Positions 1 to 8,700 of a stretch of DNA of 25,857 bases are shown here, in pieces; the stretch's first letter is position 1, and each line of letters begins with the position of its first letter. The notes below the pieces were generated by a model. That model had not been told where the DNA came from. It saw nothing but the letters and a program-made list of their open reading frames with translations, and made no database searches. The translations under genes and the position numbers were made by a program. Source of the DNA: Muribaculaceae bacterium (GTDB taxonomy: Bacteria > Bacteroidota > Bacteroidia > Bacteroidales > Muribaculaceae); NCBI GenBank assembly GCA_022511505.1, contig JAFLTK010000143.1, positions 1-25,857 on the forward strand, written 5' to 3'.

Positions 1-464
1 ACCTCCCGAGGTGGAACAGGAACAGATATTCCTTTTACAATATCTGAATTAAGGTTGTTGACAACGCCACCTCTAACTAGTTTTTCAAAAAGTAAATAAG
101 TAGTTGGAGAAGATAAGAAATAATACAAGAAATCAGGAATAAAATGTGATTCAACATTTCGAATCGCTAACCAACCGTCATGAATACAACCATCAATCTT
201 TAAAATATATGGTCTACCAAAACTCATGGAGTTAGATAAAATAAAATCACCTTTATGGACTTCTCGGGTTTTCTTTAGACCCTCTCTTTTAATTTTCTCT
301 TTTGTAGAAACGATATATTTTTCACCTTGGCCCACATCACCGATTTTAATCCAATTAAGGCCATCTTCATCATAAGTTAAATAGTCTTGAATTGGCCGTG
401 GCGATCCACCGCGAACAATATCGCAGAGTTCTCCAAATCTATGATATTCCCAGTTGTGTTTCAT
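1..464 (-). CDS. hsdS: Type I restriction-modification specificity subunit HsdS, N-terminal part (cut by window start)
   Basis: The reading frame opens at ATG 464-462 and stays open to the window edge, giving about 154 residues. It starts MKHNWEYHRFGELCDIVRGG and continues with SPRP, the usual beginning of an HsdS target-recognition domain (family motif: G-[GS]-TP near residue 20). The visible part ends in GISVPVPPRE, like the end of the first recognition domain just before the conserved helix. HsdS gives sequence specificity to the HsdM methylase and HsdR nuclease. Only the first recognition domain is visible, so completeness cannot be judged. The gene is clearly more AT-rich than the neighbouring chloride-channel gene and lies 39 nt behind it, with its own -7 box. 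No hsdM or hsdR lies upstream, so any partners must be to the left. It could also be a silent or shuffling hsdS copy. Confidence 0.85.
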   Translation of the reverse strand, partial: MKHNWEYHRFGELCDIVRGGSPRPIQDYLTYDEDGLNWIKIGDVGQGEKYIVSTKEKIKREGLKKTREVHKGDFILSNSMSFGRPYILKIDGCIHDGWLAIRNVESHFIPDFLYYFLSSPTTYLLFEKLVRGGVVNNLNSDIVKGISVPVPPRE

Positions 465-479
465 TGCATGTATTTTTCA

Positions 480-487
480 CAAAGTTA
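480..487 (-). promoter_or_regulatory. Bacteroidetes -7 promoter box for hsdS
   Basis: On the minus strand these bases read TAACTTTG, a match to the TAnnTTTG -7 consensus, 15 nt before the hsdS ATG. No clear TTG element is seen at the expected distance. A short hairpin (CCGAG/CTCGG, 498-514) overlaps the stop codon of the preceding gene but has no T-tract behind it. Confidence 0.5.
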
Positions 488-503
488 CATATTTTTGCCG
501 AGT

Positions 504-2315
504 TTATTCCTCGGTGTAGTGGCGCAGGACGCGGCGGTAGGAGTTAAATATCTTTGATTTTGACACAAAGCCGATGTAGTGGCCCTCGGCGTCGACAACC
601 GGGAGGTTCCACGCGCCGGTGCGGTCAAAGGTTTTCATCACGTTGGCCATACTGTCGCCAAGGATTATGCGAGCCGGGGGCATGGACATGAATTTGCGGA
701 CAAACATTTTCTTGTACAGGTCGGGACGGAACATGATGTTGCGAATTTCGTCAAGCACAACGACGCCAAGCAGGATATTGTCCTTGTCGACAACGGGGAA
801 GATGTTGCGCTTGGCCTGGGCGATGGTGTCGACCATCTGCTTGAGGTTCATCTCGGGGGAGACACTGATACAGTCGGTTTCGATGACATTATCCATCTTC
901 AGGAGGGTCAGGACGGCTTTGTCTTTGTGGTGGGTCAACAGTTCGCCGCGTTGGGCAAGTCGCATGGTGTAGATGCTGTAGGGCTCAAATAGCTTGATGG
1001 TGCCGTAGGAAATTGTCGACACTATCAGCAATGGCAGGAAGAGGTCATAACCACCTGTCAGTTCGGCCGTCAGGAAGATGCCCATCAGCGGGGCGTGCAT
1101 GACCGCCGCCATCACCGCCGCCATCCCCATGAGCGCAAAATTCTTTATCGACAGGTCGAGTCCAAAGATGTAGTTGAAACTGTAGGCAAAGAAGAAGCCG
1201 GCGATGCAACCGACATAGAGCGACGGGGCAAAAGTTCCACCGACACCGCCGCCGCCGTTAGTCGCCGAGGTCGCGAAGCCTTTGAGCAACACGATGGCGG
1301 CGAGGATGGCGATGATAAACCAGACGTTGTCACGGTCGGGGTAGAAAATCGACGAGTTGACAATCGAAGCCGTGTCGCCGCCGAGCAGGTCGGTAATCGA
1401 CTTGTAGCCTTCGCCATAGAGCGGCGGGAAAAGGAAGATGAGCGTCGCCAGAATTGCACCGCCAATCACCACTTTGACGGCCGGATTTTTGAACCGTCCG
1501 AAAAAGTTTTCCATCATGTTGATGACGCGGGTGAAGTAGAGCGACACCAGCCCGCAGAAGATGCCGAGGATGATGACGTAGGGGATGCGCGCCGTCACAA
1601 ACGGCTCGCTCTGTACAAAGAAGAACTCGACATCATAGCCCGTGAAGATGTAAGCTATTGTGGCCGAAGTGATTGAGGCAATCAACAGCGGCATGACCGA
1701 GACCGTTGTCAGGTCAATCATGAGCACTTCGAGAGTGAAAAGCATACCCGCAATCGGCGCCTTGAAGATGCCGGCGATACCGGCAGCGGCACCACAGCCC
1801 ACCATTATCATCAGGATGCGAGGCGACATGCGGAACAGTTGCCCGAGGTTGCTGCCTATCGCCGCGCCCGTGTAGACAATCGGGCCCTCGGCTCCAACCG
1901 AACCGCCGAAGCCTATGGTCATCGAACTCGCAAAAATCGACGAATATATATTGTGGCGCTTTAGGCGGCTCTTATTCTGAGAAATGGAGTGCAAAACGCG
2001 CGTGACACCATGAGAAATGTTGTCGCGCACGATATATTTGACATATATCGTGGTCAATATCAGGCCGATAACGGGATAAAGAAGAAAAAGATAGTTACCG
2101 TGGGACACGGGGAGTCCGGCCAGTAGCGCGCCCGAGATGAGGTGAATCAACCACTTGAGCAACAGCGCGGCAAAGCCGGCAGCGATACCGACAATCAACG
2201 CCAACACGATGACAAACGTCTTCTCGCTGACGTGTCGCTCGCGCCACAACACCAGACCCATGAAAGCGTCCTTCAGCCGGCGACCGTTGATATTACTTTT
2301 TATCTGCTCTAACAT
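504..2315 (-). CDS. ClC-family chloride channel/transporter with C-terminal CBS pair
   Basis: A 603-residue membrane protein of the voltage-gated ClC family, which moves chloride, in many bacteria in exchange for protons. Seen in sequence: a hydrophobic N-terminal two thirds; the selectivity-filter motif GAEGP at about residues 141-145 (E143 is the gating-glutamate position); and the second filter motif GGTFAP in the later half. Two CBS domains fill about residues 470-600 (NIFPVVD...LLGVV and NLPVVDAEGHYIGFVS) and usually bind adenine nucleotides. I chose ATG 2315 over the upstream TTG at 2363: it is preceded by AAGG and keeps the whole channel domain. The gene follows the sugar transferase by about 50 nt on the same strand and is probably cotranscribed. 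The first filter motif (GSGIP in many members) is divergent here (ISHGVTRVL). The transported ion and coupling cannot be read from sequence. Confidence 0.93.
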   Translation of the reverse strand: MLEQIKSNINGRRLKDAFMGLVLWRERHVSEKTFVIVLALIVGIAAGFAALLLKWLIHLISGALLAGLPVSHGNYLFLLYPVIGLILTTIYVKYIVRDNISHGVTRVLHSISQNKSRLKRHNIYSSIFASSMTIGFGGSVGAEGPIVYTGAAIGSNLGQLFRMSPRILMIMVGCGAAAGIAGIFKAPIAGMLFTLEVLMIDLTTVSVMPLLIASITSATIAYIFTGYDVEFFFVQSEPFVTARIPYVIILGIFCGLVSLYFTRVINMMENFFGRFKNPAVKVVIGGAILATLIFLFPPLYGEGYKSITDLLGGDTASIVNSSIFYPDRDNVWFIIAILAAIVLLKGFATSATNGGGGVGGTFAPSLYVGCIAGFFFAYSFNYIFGLDLSIKNFALMGMAAVMAAVMHAPLMGIFLTAELTGGYDLFLPLLIVSTISYGTIKLFEPYSIYTMRLAQRGELLTHHKDKAVLTLLKMDNVIETDCISVSPEMNLKQMVDTIAQAKRNIFPVVDKDNILLGVVVLDEIRNIMFRPDLYKKMFVRKFMSMPPARIILGDSMANVMKTFDRTGAWNLPVVDAEGHYIGFVSKSKIFNSYRRVLRHYTEE

Positions 2316-2366
2316 TCCTTGTACCTTTTTTACCGTTAATCTTTTACCTTTATACCTTAACAAAAA

Positions 2367-3788
2367 TTACATCCCGCGACCCGTTACAACCGTGCGAATC
2401 GTGTAAATCAATATCTTAATGTCGACAAGAAACGAGACGTTCTCGATATAGATGAGGTCATACTTCAGACGCTCAATCATGCCGTCGACGGTGTTGGCAT
2501 ATCCATATTGCACCATGCCCCACGACGTGATGCCGGGCCTGACTTGGTGAATCATTGTGTAATAGGGGGCGCGCTCGGTTATCTGCTTTATGTAAAACTC
2601 ACGCTCGGGACGAGGCCCTACGAGCGACATGTCGCCGCGAACGACGTTCCAGAAGTTTGGCAACTCGTCGAGGCGATATTTGCGTAGGACGCGGCCTATG
2701 CGAGTGATGCGCGGGTCATTGTCAGTAGACAGCGCAGGGCCCGCGGCCTCGGCCTCTGGAATCATCGTGCGGAACTTGATAATGTCAAACGGGCGCTTGT
2801 GGTAGCCGATGCGCGTCTGCTTGTAGAACACCGGGCCGGGCGAGTCGAGTTTTATCATGACGGCAATTGCGGCCAGAATCGGCGACAACAGTATCAACGC
2901 AATCACCGAGACGACAACATCGCTCAACCGCTTGATATTCAGCGTACTCGGGGGCATATCACATCGCGAAATGTCAATAAGCGGCAGCGCGGCAACGTTG
3001 CTCATGCGCGGACGCATGGTCATCAAGTTGTAAAGGTCGGGAGTGATAAACATCGACAGGTCGAGCGGAAAGAGGCGGTTGATGATATCGACGGTGGCGC
3101 GACGGCCGTGGCGGTTGGGCGTTATAATCAGTTTCTGGATGTTTTGCTCGACAACGACGGTGTCGAGCGTGTCGAGTTCATAGACCGGCAGGTCGAGACC
3201 GTCGCGAGGCGTGAACCCGTCGATGGTGTTGACATAGCCGACGACCTTCAGCCCCATCGAGCGATAGCGCGTTTTGAGGTCGACAGCAAGTTTGCGCGCC
3301 GCCTCTGAAGTGCCGACAATCAGCGTGTTAAAACCCCATTCGCCCGAATGCACCTTGCGGGTTGTATAGCGGGTAATGATGGCGCGGCAGGTGTAGACAC
3401 ATATAAACAACAGAAGCACCAGCAGGAGTATCATCTCATAACTCATGCGGGTCTGAGGAATATAGTCGTTGAGCAACGCGCCAAAGAAATAGATCAGCGC
3501 GCCGATACACGAGGTAGTAAACGTCGACACCATCTCGTGGAGTCGCGATCGCTGGATGACGTTGTCATATATTCCCGCCAGGTAGTAAATCAACATCATC
3601 AACGGCGGGAAATAAATCAAGCCCTGAATAACACCCTGCGACCGAAGGAAATTGACGAAACCGTGATAGACCTCGTTGATAGAGTCAATCATAAAATAGC
3701 GGGCAACGCTGAACAGCGCGAGAGCAAGCGCGGTCGACAGATAGTCGGCCACGATATACTTGAGGCGTTGCTTGGTAACGTTTATCAC
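2367..3788 (-). CDS. Undecaprenyl-phosphate sugar-1-phosphate transferase (WcaJ/exopolysaccharide initiating transferase)
   Basis: A 473-residue polyprenyl glycosylphosphotransferase, which moves a sugar-1-phosphate from a UDP-sugar to undecaprenyl phosphate in the inner membrane and so starts repeat-unit synthesis. Order: several N-terminal membrane helices (about 10-130), a Rossmann-like CoA-binding-type domain (about 145-260), a further helix, then the bacterial sugar transferase domain from about residue 285. That domain has the family motifs PGPVFYKQTRIG, FDIIKFRTM, LRKYRLDELPNFWNVVRGDMSLVGPRP and RPGITSW. The start is GTG 3788, whose GTGA overlaps the stop of the upstream gene, which suggests translational coupling; the next in-frame Met would remove the first membrane helix. 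The polysaccharide locus at the right of the window has no such enzyme, so this one may serve it, which is inference. The donor sugar cannot be told from sequence. Confidence 0.93.
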   Translation of the reverse strand: MINVTKQRLKYIVADYLSTALALALFSVARYFMIDSINEVYHGFVNFLRSQGVIQGLIYFPPLMMLIYYLAGIYDNVIQRSRLHEMVSTFTTSCIGALIYFFGALLNDYIPQTRMSYEMILLLVLLLFICVYTCRAIITRYTTRKVHSGEWGFNTLIVGTSEAARKLAVDLKTRYRSMGLKVVGYVNTIDGFTPRDGLDLPVYELDTLDTVVVEQNIQKLIITPNRHGRRATVDIINRLFPLDLSMFITPDLYNLMTMRPRMSNVAALPLIDISRCDMPPSTLNIKRLSDVVVSVIALILLSPILAAIAVMIKLDSPGPVFYKQTRIGYHKRPFDIIKFRTMIPEAEAAGPALSTDNDPRITRIGRVLRKYRLDELPNFWNVVRGDMSLVGPRPEREFYIKQITERAPYYTMIHQVRPGITSWGMVQYGYANTVDGMIERLKYDLIYIENVSFLVDIKILIYTIRTVVTGRGM

Positions 3789-4372
3789 GGTCGAATAATT
3801 TTAACGGTTGAGTCGGCACCGAGTTTGATGACGCTCGACGGACGCGCGGGCCTGCGGTCGTCGCGGCGATATTGAACTACATAGTCAACGGCGTCGACAA
3901 TCTCGGGCGAAATCTCGGCAAACGATGCCGGTGTCGGGCAACCGCTGATGTTGGCCGACGTGGAGACCACCGGACGGCGCAATCCGCGACACAGAGCCGC
4001 CGAGAACGCCTCGCCGGTGACGCGCAGTCCTACGCTGCCGTCGGCCGCCAGCAATTCGGGCGCCAAATTGATACCGCGGTCATAGACGATTGTCAGCGGC
4101 CTATCGGAAACCTCAATCAAGTCGGCCGCAATTGTCGGGACATCAGCAACATAGCGATACAGGTCGTCGACACTCGACACCAGCGTGATGAGCGCCTTTG
4201 AGTCGACACGCCGCTTGATTTCATAGACACGCTTGACCGCCTCTGAACGGGTCGCGTCACAGCCGATGCCCCACACCGTGTCGGTCGGGTACAGAATCAC
4301 GCCACCGCGTCGCAGTGTGTCGACAGCCGCACGGAGGTCGTCGGCGCTATATCTCGGGATTTGTTGTTCCAC
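3785..4372 (-). CDS. tsaC: L-threonylcarbamoyladenylate synthase (TsaC/Sua5 family)
   Basis: Makes threonylcarbamoyl-AMP from threonine, bicarbonate and ATP for the universal t6A modification at position 37 of ANN-decoding tRNAs. Seen: GGVILYPTDTVWGIGCDAT, then KRRVDSKALITLV (the KxR-SK nucleotide/threonine-binding region), VSTSANISG and PSSVIKL, all family hallmarks. There is no C-terminal Sua5 domain, so it is the short TsaC/YwlC form. An open frame runs back to a TTG at 4429, but that TTG lies inside the promoter -7 box, so it cannot be the start if the promoter is real. I chose GTG 4372 (195 residues), where similarity to the family begins; GTG 4408 is the alternative and there is no in-frame ATG. 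It is the first gene of the run with the sugar transferase (4-nt overlap) and the ClC gene. Confidence 0.9.
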   Translation of the reverse strand: MEQQIPRYSADDLRAAVDTLRRGGVILYPTDTVWGIGCDATRSEAVKRVYEIKRRVDSKALITLVSSVDDLYRYVADVPTIAADLIEVSDRPLTIVYDRGINLAPELLAADGSVGLRVTGEAFSAALCRGLRRPVVSTSANISGCPTPASFAEISPEIVDAVDYVVQYRRDDRRPARPSSVIKLGADSTVKIIRP

Positions 4373-4426
4373 GTCATTTGCATTAAACCTGAAGACGCTT
4401 GCCGGCACCTTCAGCGATTCATCCTG

Positions 4427-4459
4427 CAAAGATACTATTTTTTCTTAAGATACTTCAAA
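4427..4459 (-). promoter_or_regulatory. Bacteroidetes-type promoter for the tsaC operon
   Basis: On the minus strand, TTTG (4456-4459) is followed after 21 nt by TATCTTTG (4427-4434), a full -33/-7 pair. Transcription would start near 4422. This places the possible TTG start at 4429 inside the promoter and supports a downstream GTG start for tsaC. Confidence 0.7.
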
Positions 4460-4504
4460 TATCAACAAACTGAATGTTGCATATCATGTGCAGGGGGAAA
4501 GTGG

Positions 4505-4512
4505 TAATTTTG
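4505..4512 (+). promoter_or_regulatory. -7 promoter box for the RND efflux genes
   Basis: TAATTTTG matches TAnnTTTG and lies 28 nt before the adaptor ATG at 4541. The nearest TTG (4477-4479) is 25 nt upstream of the box, longer than usual, so the -33 element is weak. The region is a divergent promoter shared with tsaC. No clear metal-regulator dyad is visible. Confidence 0.5.
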
Positions 4513-4540
4513 TAGATTGATTTTTTTAGGACATGATGTT

Positions 4541-5743
4541 ATGGTAAAATATATTCTGAAAATAGCCGTCACGACGGCTATAGCGGTTGGAATGACGGCT
4601 TGCGGTGGCTCTGAGCACGCCGAGCATGACCACGATCACGAACACAGCCACGCTGAGGAGGCTCATGCTCATGACCACAACGGGCATGACCACGAGCACG
4701 GCGAGGAGGCTGACGCTCACGGCCACGGCCACGGCGATGAGATTAAGATGGAGCCTGAGGTTGCCGAGCGCTTTGGAGTGACGGTGGAAAGGGTGTCGCT
4801 TAAGCCGTTCAGCGAGGTCGTTAAAGTATCGGGCCAAATATTGCCGGCAGCAGGCGACCGCAGTGCGGTATCGGCCACATCGTCAGGAATCTTCAAACTG
4901 AAAGATGGCATCACTGTTGGCAGTCAAGTGTCGGCAGGTCAAGCGATTGGTACCATATCGGCGCGTGGACTGCAAGGCGGCGACGCTGTCGAGGCTGCAC
5001 GCGTTGAACTCGAAGCTGCCGAGGCCGAATTGAAGCGACTTGAGCCGCTTGTTGCCGATGGAATCGTGTCGCGCAAAGAGTATAACGAAGCGCTGGCGAG
5101 AGTCAAAGCGGCCCGTGCGGCGTATAACGGCGGCGGCAAAGCGGCATCGGGAACAGTTGTCGCGACCGCCGGCGGCGTAGTGACTGAACTGGCGGCCACA
5201 TCGGGCGAGTATGTTGAAACCGGCCAACTGATAGCCGTCGTGGCTCAAAATCGCAACCTGACGTTGCGAGCCGACCTGCCCCGCCGCTACTACTCATTCC
5301 TACCCCACATTTCGACCGCCAATTTCCGTCCCGACTATTCGACCGAGGTGTTGACGCTCGCGTCGCTCGACGGCCGACTGCTGTCACGCGAGGCCTCCAA
5401 CACCGGCGCTTACATCCCGGTCTATTTCACGTTCTCCAACCGCGGTGGTGTTGTTCCCGGCGCGGCTGCCGAGGTCTACCTCGTTGGCTCTGAGAAGGCC
5501 GAGGCATTGACAGTTCCGGTCAGCGCGATTGTCGAGATTCAGGGCAAGCAATATGTCTACACGCGCGTTCACGACGACGCCTACGCCAAAAATGCCGTCA
5601 CCATTGGCGGCAGCGACGGCGTCAACGTCGAGATTCTCTCGGGACTCAAACCGGGCGACACGGTCGTTGCCACCGGCGCCCGCGTTGTCCAAATGGCCGA
5701 AAGTGCCAATGTAGCGCCTCCGGGACATTCTCATAACCATTAA
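4541..5743 (+). CDS. RND efflux periplasmic adaptor lipoprotein (CusB/CzcB type, His-rich)
   Basis: A 400-residue membrane-fusion protein that links an inner-membrane RND pump to an outer-membrane channel. Starting at ATG 4541 (not the upstream TTG 4517) it has a lipoprotein signal, MVKYILKIAVTTAIAVGMTAC, with the lipidated Cys at residue 21. A histidine-rich stretch follows with 15 His in about 44 residues (about 24-67), and the C-terminus ends GHSHNH; both could bind metal ions. Then come a short barrel/lipoyl half (SATSSGIFKLKDGITVG), an alpha-hairpin (EAARVELEAAEAELKRLEPL to EYNEALARVKAARAAY), the second lipoyl half (GGVVTELAATSGEYVETGQLIAVV) and a beta-barrel/C-terminal part. It lies 14 nt before the pump gene, so the two form an operon. 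The family handles Cu, Ag, Co, Zn, Cd or Ni; which one is not shown by sequence. Confidence 0.92.
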   Translation: MVKYILKIAVTTAIAVGMTACGGSEHAEHDHDHEHSHAEEAHAHDHNGHDHEHGEEADAHGHGHGDEIKMEPEVAERFGVTVERVSLKPFSEVVKVSGQILPAAGDRSAVSATSSGIFKLKDGITVGSQVSAGQAIGTISARGLQGGDAVEAARVELEAAEAELKRLEPLVADGIVSRKEYNEALARVKAARAAYNGGGKAASGTVVATAGGVVTELAATSGEYVETGQLIAVVAQNRNLTLRADLPRRYYSFLPHISTANFRPDYSTEVLTLASLDGRLLSREASNTGAYIPVYFTFSNRGGVVPGAAAEVYLVGSEKAEALTVPVSAIVEIQGKQYVYTRVHDDAYAKNAVTIGGSDGVNVEILSGLKPGDTVVATGARVVQMAESANVAPPGHSHNH

Positions 5744-5757
5744 ACATTCAGCACGCT

Positions 5758-8700
5758 ATGCTTAACAGTATCATAAAAGGGTCACTGGCCAATCGCCTGA
5801 CGGTCGTCATCCTGTCGGCCATGATTTTCGTGGCCGGCATGATTGTTTTGCTCGACACCGAGGTCGATATTTTCCCTGATCTGAACGCACCTACGGTCGT
5901 TGTCATGACCGAGGCACGCGGTATGGCGCCCGAAGAGGTCGAGCGGATGGTTACCTACCCCGTGGAGACCGCCGTCACGGGCGCAACGGGTGTGAGACGC
6001 GTCAGGTCTTCGTCGACAACCGGGTTCTCTGTGGTCTGGGTCGAGTTTGACTGGGATACCGACGTCTACCTCGCGCGCCAGATTGTCGGCGAAAAAATCA
6101 GCGCCCTTGCCGGACAGTTGCCGCCGGGCGTCGGAGTGCCCACGCTCGGACCGCAGTCATCGATTCTCGGCGAAATTATGATTATCGGACTGACGGGTGG
6201 CGATGAGACCGGCCCGGGAGAATTGCGCACGATTGCCGAACGCGAACTCCGACCCCGATTGCTATCTATTGCCGGTGTGGCCGGCGTGGCGGTCATTGGC
6301 GGCGACGTGCTTGAGTATCAGATAAAGTTGAACCCGGGACGCATGCGCGCACTCGACGTTTCGCTCGACGATGTCATCGAGGCCACAGAGGGAATGAACG
6401 CCAATGCCTCGGGTGGTATCATCTATGAGTATGGTAATGAGTATCTTATAAAAGGCGACGTCGCCACGCGCGAGGTTGCCGACATTGAGCGAAGTGCCGT
6501 CAAACTCGGCGCCGACGGCCTGCCGATAACGATTGGCGACATTGCCACGGTCGCGATTGGTCCCAAGCAGCCCGCCATCGGCACCGCGACCGTCGCCGGG
6601 GTGCCGGCAGTGCTTTTGACCGTCACAAAACAGCCCGGCGCGGGTTCTATCTCGCTGACCGACAACATCATGGCGCTTATCGCCGACGTCAAGCCGAGCC
6701 TGCCGAAAGACGTCAACGTCGCGACCGACATTTTCTGTCAAAGCGACTTCATCGACCGCTCGGTTTCCAATCTCCAAGAGTCGCTGTTTGAGGGAGCGTT
6801 GATGGTCATCATTGTGCTGTTTTTCTTCTTGATGAATTTGAGGACCACTGTCATCTCGGTTGTCGCGCTGCCAATGTCGGTCATCGTGACCGTCATCGTG
6901 CTCCACTTCATGGGGCTGAGTATCAACACAATGACTCTCGGAGGCATCGCGATTGCAATCGGTTCGCTGGTCGACGACGCCATTGTTGACGTCGAAAATG
7001 TATACAAGCGATTGCGGCAAAATCGCGAACTACCCGAAGGCGAGCGGCGCGGTGTACTCGAGGTGGTGCTCGATGCGTCGCGCGAGGTGCGCATGCCAAT
7101 TTTCAACTCGTCGCTGATAATCATCGTCAGTTTCATCCCGCTGTTTTTTCTGAGCGGCATTGAGGGACGCATGCTTATCCCGCTCGGCGTTGCGTTTATC
7201 GTGGCGCTTATAGCGTCGACAATCGTAGCGCTGACGCTGACCCCGGTTCTTTGCACCTACCTGCTCGGCAGCGCCAAGGCCGACCGCCGGCTGTCAAGCG
7301 AGCCGTGGCTGTCGCGCCATCTTGGCGCCGCCTATCGCCGATTGCTTGAGCACGCTCTGTGTCGTCCGCGCCCGTGGCTCGTGACAACGGGCGTGTTATT
7401 GCTCGTGGCAATAGGGCTGTTTTTCACCCTCGGCCGCAGTTTCCTGCCGTCGTTCAACGAGGGGTCTCTGACAATCAACGTCAGTGCCATGCCGGGCATT
7501 TCGCTCGACGAAAGCAACCGCATAGGCTTTGAGGCTGAGCGCATTATCCTTGAGACACCAGAGGTTGTCACGACCGCACGAAAGACCGGCCGCGCCGAAC
7601 TCGACGAGCACTCGCTCGGGGTAAACGTCTCAGAAATCGAGGTGCCCTACCGCCTTGACCACGGTCGCTCGCGCGCCGAGATGGTGGCCGACCTGCGAGA
7701 ACGTCTCGCCGTCATCCCCGGCGTGAATATCGAAATCGGCCAACCTATTTCCCACCGCATCGACGCGATGCTCTCGGGCAGCGAGGCGCAGATTGCAGTC
7801 AAACTTTTTGGCAATGACCTCGAGCGCCTTTACATCCTCGGCAACAAAATCAAGCAAGAGATGGCCGAGGTCGACGGCATTGTCGACGTCAACATCGAGC
7901 AGCAAATCAATCGCCCGCAAATCGACATCAAGCCCCGCCGCGAGATGCTTGCCCGTTATGGTATCACCATCCCCGAGTTCACCCGCTTCATCTCGGTGGC
8001 GATGGCCGGTGAGCAGGTGTCGCAGGTCACCGACGACCGTTTTCCGCTCGACCTTACTTTGATGGTCGAGCCCGATATGCGCGACACTCGTGACCTCCTG
8101 GCCGACCTGATGATTGACACTCCCGAAGGTAAAGTCCCGTTGAGCCATGTTGCCGACATCGTCGTGTCATCGGGTCCCGGGACAGTCAACCGCGAGAACG
8201 CCTCGCGCCGCATCGTCATCTCGGCCAACACCGCCGGCGGCGACCTGCGTGGTGCCGTCAACGAAATCAGGCGTCGCGTCAGCGCCAATGTCGACCTCCC
8301 CGAGGGGTATTATGTCACCTACGGCGGACAGTTTGAAAGCGAGGCGCGCGCCAGCCGTGTCCTTGCCATCGCCGCCCTCGTGGCAATCGTGGTCATCTTC
8401 ATGTTGCTGTACAGCCAGTTCAAGAGTGCGGGCCAGAGTGCTGTCATACTGATAAATATGCCCCTCGCAATGATTGGCGGCGTACTCATCCTGGTGCTGA
8501 CCGGCAGCGAAATCAACATCCCCGCCATCATCGGCTTTATCTCGCTAATAGGCATAGCCACGCGCAACGGCATGCTCTTGATGGCACGCTACAACACCCT
8601 TCGCGACGAAGGTGTCTCGATAGGCGAGCGCGTCATCGCCGGCTCGGTCGACCGCCTTAACCCAATCATCATGACCGCCTTGTCGTCGGCCCTCGCGCTG

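Noticed and set aside
6262..7020. 252-codon ORF antisense to the RND pump, and similar long antisense frames opposite the ClC, FeoB and sugar transferase genes
   Set aside because: GC-rich genes produce long open antisense frames; the translations are low-complexity, His/Arg/Asp-rich and match nothing, while the sense frames are clear family members.
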